A stretch of DNA of 64,000 nucleotides from Chitinophaga sp. S165 (lineage in GTDB: Bacteria; Bacteroidota; Bacteroidia; Chitinophagales; Chitinophagaceae), in NCBI RefSeq assembly GCF_003182155.1, contig NZ_QGTG01000001.1, positions 310,001-374,000 of the forward strand, in the 5' to 3' direction. The position numbers and the translations under genes were made by a program. This document shows positions 60,729-64,000 of this stretch, one piece after another; within the stretch, counting starts at the first letter, position 1; each line of letters begins with the position of its first letter. The notes under the pieces are model-generated. The model made no database searches. It worked only from the letters and a program-made list of their open reading frames with translations, and was not told the origin of the DNA.

Positions 60729-61892
60729 TTAGTTTTTTGTGCTGAGTGTAGTGGCTTTTTTGACCGGTGTGTTGCCGGTCGTGAACTTATCTTTAAGTTG
60801 AATAAATCGTTGTTCAATAAAATTAAAGCTGAGTAGTGCGAAAACATATACTACCGGAACATCTATCAGGAATAACCAGTATTTGTTGCTTTCGCTGACG
60901 GTGATCCATCTTTCTACCAGCTGCGTTTGTATGATCCAATGCAAAATGTACATACCGTAAGAAACCTTGCCGATAGCTACCAGGACATTGTTCTCCAGCA
61001 TTTTCTTTACGAAATTACCCGGTACGCTGCTGTAAGAAGATACTAGCAAGAGCAGTAGTGAGGCAGTGAACAGGTTGAGCACCGTGTAATACCATACATG
61101 CTGATAACTGTTCACATCTCCAAAGTTGTACCCCATGGAAGTAGGCAGCGAATGACCATGACTTTCAAAAAAGTAATTGACAATACCAGCGCCGAAAGCC
61201 AGTATACAACCCAGCGCGAACAACCACTCCGGACGTTTGATGCGGTCTTTCAACCCCAGTAAAGGGATGGCTGTTCCCGTAAAGAAAGCGTCCAGATGAC
61301 TGAGCGGGAACCAATAGATCACATCAAACACCTCGAATGACGTTTTACCGTTTTGCGCCAGGTAATTACCGAAAGACCAGCGGAAAAGAGGGCCGGCTAT
61401 CAGTACTGCCACCAGTAAGCCGCGAAGCGAACGCCTGGAAAGCAGGAAAATAATGAAGGGGAAGAACAGGTAAAACTGTTCCTCGACACAGAGCGACCAG
61501 AAATGCGTGTATACAGGGCTTTCATGCCACGAATTAGCGATCCTGGTGAGGTTAAAGGTATAGGAGTATAAATAGGGCAGATCCCTGAAATAACCCGGTG
61601 GAAATGCCGTAAATAAACATATGACTACAAACACGGTGAGGTAAATGTAGTAGAGCGGAAAGATGCGCAGGCTTCTTCTGATCCAGAATTTCTTAAGGCG
61701 TTCCTTCAGCGGGGATGGCTTTTCCTTTTCTTTCAGCAATATGCTGCTGATCAGAAAACCGGAGAGTACAAAGAAAAGCTGTACACCCATCCAGCCAAAT
61801 CGGATGATGCCGAAATGAAATGCCATTACCAGCAATATTGCAATGGCGCGTACGCCATCCAGGCTCTTTATATAGTTGGGCTGTGTTTGCAT
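60729..61892 (-). CDS. Acyltransferase 3 family (OafA/YrhL-like) membrane protein
   Basis: 387 residues, about ten transmembrane helices. N-terminus YIKSLDGVRAIAILLVMAFH with the conserved R and H of Acyl_transf_3, followed by RRSLRIFPLYYIYL and SLCVEEQFYLFFP. These integral proteins acetylate or succinylate surface polysaccharide. Start overlaps the stop of the upstream GT-C protein by one base (TAATG) and its stop abuts the esterase start. Confidence 0.88.
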   Translation of the reverse strand: MQTQPNYIKSLDGVRAIAILLVMAFHFGIIRFGWMGVQLFFVLSGFLISSILLKEKEKPSPLKERLKKFWIRRSLRIFPLYYIYLTVFVVICLFTAFPPGYFRDLPYLYSYTFNLTRIANSWHESPVYTHFWSLCVEEQFYLFFPFIIFLLSRRSLRGLLVAVLIAGPLFRWSFGNYLAQNGKTSFEVFDVIYWFPLSHLDAFFTGTAIPLLGLKDRIKRPEWLFALGCILAFGAGIVNYFFESHGHSLPTSMGYNFGDVNSYQHVWYYTVLNLFTASLLLLLVSSYSSVPGNFVKKMLENNVLVAIGKVSYGMYILHWIIQTQLVERWITVSESNKYWLFLIDVPVVYVFALLSFNFIEQRFIQLKDKFTTGNTPVKKATTLSTKN

Positions 61893-63571
61893 TACAGATG
61901 AATGGGATAATAAGTGACCACTACTCCCGGCGGCAACAATGGTTTGTATGCCGTCAGTTTATTATAGAGGGTTGTCGCCTCCGCGGGGTCCACCGCATAA
62001 AAGAACACTTCATCACCACCACAGATCACATTGTTGGAGATCTTCCAGGATGCGACTTTCTTCCATTGCTGCAGCAGCGTGCTGTCAAACCATGTATCAT
62101 ACACCACTGCGATCTTTACATTTTCCTGACCCGTGAACTTTTGCAGGAACTGGGGCGAGTACTGTCCATGCAGCTTTCCCGCCGCCACAGTATTATTGCC
62201 TAGTCCCCACAGGTCTAGTATCCTGTTGTCAGATAAGTAACTGATCGCGCCTACATCATTTGCCGCCACTGCTGTATGCTGGTAACCGGTTTGCAGGAAG
62301 CGGCCCATCTGGTATTGTTGCTCGTAAATGTTACGCGCGGCGCCTGGCAGGTTGTGAAATGCGCCCAATGCCCTCAATGGTAATGGCGCAAACACAAAGA
62401 GCAACAGGAAGGCCGCTGCACATTTTTCCAGCAGGGAATAGTGTCGTCTACTCGCTACCAGCTGATGAAAATAGTAATACAGGAGTATTGCTATAACCGC
62501 TGTATCGAGCGCCAGCAGATAGGCTTCATACCTGAACAGCCATCCGACTGCGGCCAGCGCCATATGCAGGAAGGTGTTGATCAGCGGTATACATGCAAGC
62601 TGTTTTACTTTACTGATAGTATTGACATTATCATTGCCCGGCCTCAATAATATGATCAGCGTAGGAATGATCAGCAGCAACCTCACCACGGTAGTACCGG
62701 AAAGAGAAGAAGACCCCTCCGGATAATATTTGTTGGTGAAGATGTTGACCATTGTATTGTTGCCGTATAACAACTTATAGACGACAATTTCCTGTAGGCT
62801 GCTCATGAGTTGTGACGGTCCACCCGCCAGTTTGCTTGCTTTCAGCAATACCGAGTTGGGCAGGAAATAACCGCCATGTTGTACGGATATACATCCGAAT
62901 ATGATCAGAGGTACGAGCGACAATACCAGCAACACACCTGTTTGCGCCCATCGCCTGTTATAGATTCCTGCCACTACAACGCCCGCCAGCAGGAATAATG
63001 ATTCGAAACGGGCCAGGATAGCCAGTCCGGACACCAGCGATAGTAGTAAGACCTGGTTGCGGGTGGTATTGTCCGGCGTCAGAAAAGAGACAGACAAATA
63101 TAACATCCACATGGCCAGGAAAGCATGCAGCATATGCTCCATACCACTTGCTACCATCACCGGTACCGGCACCAGTATGACAAGTGAAAGCAACGTAATA
63201 CACCTGATGGAAGCGGGCAGACTGAAACGCTGTAAGAGTTTATCAGTCATCACTACCAACAGGAATGCAAAGCACACATTGATGTAAAAGGGCATCCATA
63301 TCGTGTTGATGCCCGCTTTGAGGAATGTGGCCAGTATAAGAGTATACAAAGGGGAGGAGCTGGCTGCGCTGAATTCCTGCGCATTGATACCCCATACACC
63401 ATGCATTGCGAAGTTCTTCGCAATGGACAGGTGAATGAAGGTATCATCCAGTGGGTAACAGAAATAGCCACCCGTCTGCGACAGTATCTGCCGGCAGGCT
63501 ATGACCAGCAATACTGTCAGTAGCAGTAAGGTGGCCATAACCGGGTAGTTCCTTTGAAAGTAATATCTCAT
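61892..63571 (-). CDS. Multi-pass membrane protein, GT-C glycosyltransferase-like
   Basis: 559 residues with a hydrophobic N-terminal helix (11-27) and roughly ten more. The loop YPLDDTFIHLSIAKNFAMHGVWG (about 37-59) with paired Asp/His residues is like the first periplasmic loop of GT-C/PMT-type enzymes (ArnT, dolichyl-phosphate mannosyltransferases). A C-terminal ~130-residue soluble part (after ~420) contains NDVGAISYLSDNRILDLWGL, seen in many such proteins. Function in surface glycan modification is an inference, supported by the acyltransferase neighbour. Confidence 0.65.
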   Translation of the reverse strand: MRYYFQRNYPVMATLLLLTVLLVIACRQILSQTGGYFCYPLDDTFIHLSIAKNFAMHGVWGINAQEFSAASSSPLYTLILATFLKAGINTIWMPFYINVCFAFLLVVMTDKLLQRFSLPASIRCITLLSLVILVPVPVMVASGMEHMLHAFLAMWMLYLSVSFLTPDNTTRNQVLLLSLVSGLAILARFESLFLLAGVVVAGIYNRRWAQTGVLLVLSLVPLIIFGCISVQHGGYFLPNSVLLKASKLAGGPSQLMSSLQEIVVYKLLYGNNTMVNIFTNKYYPEGSSSLSGTTVVRLLLIIPTLIILLRPGNDNVNTISKVKQLACIPLINTFLHMALAAVGWLFRYEAYLLALDTAVIAILLYYYFHQLVASRRHYSLLEKCAAAFLLLFVFAPLPLRALGAFHNLPGAARNIYEQQYQMGRFLQTGYQHTAVAANDVGAISYLSDNRILDLWGLGNNTVAAGKLHGQYSPQFLQKFTGQENVKIAVVYDTWFDSTLLQQWKKVASWKISNNVICGGDEVFFYAVDPAEATTLYNKLTAYKPLLPPGVVVTYYPIHL

Positions 63572-63586
63572 TATCCGGTGATTACA

Positions 63587-64000
63587 CTATTTGTTAAAGG
63601 TGCGCGCCTGTGATTGCAGTACAGCTTCTTCAAAGCTGATACCAATCAATTTCTCCAGTTCGATCTTCGCTTGTCTGATATCCCTTTCCAGCATCACCTT
63701 TCTCACCATTTCCTCATTATAGCTTCTGTAGGCGATATTCAGGGTTTCTACAGACACTTCTTTGTCGCCGCTGGAGAATTTCTCTTCTGTCTGTTTGTAA
63801 TGGTTGTAAACGTCTTCCAGCAACGGCACTTCCAGTTCCATCATCTTTTTATTGGCAGCATACAGCTCGTAGGCATTCAGTACGTCTGCCTTCAGTTTCC
63901 GCTGTTCATCCTCCTTCATATTAATGATCACTTTCTTCTCCGTTTTGGCAATCTTCACATCGTTGGGGATAGAAATGAAACTACCAAGAGGTACTGTCAG
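63587..64000 (-). CDS. TolC/OEP-like coiled-coil protein, 5' end cut by window edge
   Basis: Open through the window edge, so the N-terminal part is missing. About 138 visible residues: an initial strand TVPLGSFISIPNDVKIAKTE, a long heptad-rich helical region, then EKLIGISFEEAVLQSQ at the C-terminus. The pattern SVPLG...long coiled coil...LEKLIG is typical of outer-membrane efflux (TolC) proteins. Sits 15 bp upstream of the GT-C protein gene. Confidence 0.55.
   Translation of the reverse strand: MTVPLGSFISIPNDVKIAKTEKKVIINMKEDEQRKLKADVLNAYELYAANKKMMELEVPLLEDVYNHYKQTEEKFSSGDKEVSVETLNIAYRSYNEEMVRKVMLERDIRQAKIELEKLIGISFEEAVLQSQARTFNK

Overview
The window looks like a chromosomal segment of a Bacteroidota bacterium, most likely Chitinophagaceae (Chitinophaga-like). 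The evidence is repeated TAnnTTTG -7 promoter boxes with no obvious Shine-Dalgarno dependence, many DUF families typical of this phylum (DUF2027/Smr, DUF4870, DUF5977), and a Bacteroidota-style Rhs system. Taxonomy is inferred from gene content and promoter style, not from a marker-gene comparison.

Layout. 1-3.4 kb (minus): class II aldolase (cut by the window edge), a cobalamin-type metal-binding protein and cystathionine beta-synthase. 3.4-5.0 kb: non-coding, dominated by an imperfect inverted repeat of about 300 bp per arm. 5.0-14.7 kb (plus): housekeeping genes bioD, formyl-THF cyclo-ligase, lpxK, rnr, a polyprenyl diphosphate synthase, an amino-acid permease, a DoxX protein and a DUF2027/Smr protein, then the RNase P RNA gene and a DUF4870 protein.

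15.3-41.0 kb is the striking region. Three very large plus-strand genes (2186, 559 and 2898 codons) form a Bacteroidota Rhs polymorphic-toxin system: a DUF5977/PA14 surface protein, a linker protein, and the Rhs repeat protein with its C-terminal toxin tip and candidate immunity gene. Downstream lies an AT-rich array of at least four displaced Rhs tip modules. Each has a short Rhs-core remnant, its own C-terminal toxin domain and its own candidate immunity gene. The tips look like a JAMM-type peptidase, a TIGR02594/CHAP-like cell-wall hydrolase, a caspase-like cysteine protease and a possible ADP-ribosyltransferase. Several are frameshifted. Between modules are terminators, minus-strand fragments of XRE regulators, a repeated ~55-bp block, and GC-rich structured non-coding DNA. 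The array ends in a frameshifted XRE gene next to a tRNA-like T-arm. It reads as a decayed, still partly usable reservoir of toxin tips.

41.0-64 kb returns to core-type genes: a small membrane protein convergent with an ECF41-type sigma factor, a subtilisin-like protease, a lysine-catabolic pair (ALDH7 aldehyde dehydrogenase and DUF1338/HglS) behind panB, ppx and ppk1 for polyphosphate, a flippase-like membrane protein, panD and panC, a GT5-type glycogen synthase N-domain protein, metK with a structured leader, a 102-bp near-perfect palindrome, a yeast-type cytosine deaminase, a GMC oxidoreductase with its small subunit, and a tightly packed envelope run (esterase, acyltransferase, GT-C protein, TolC-like protein cut by the window edge).
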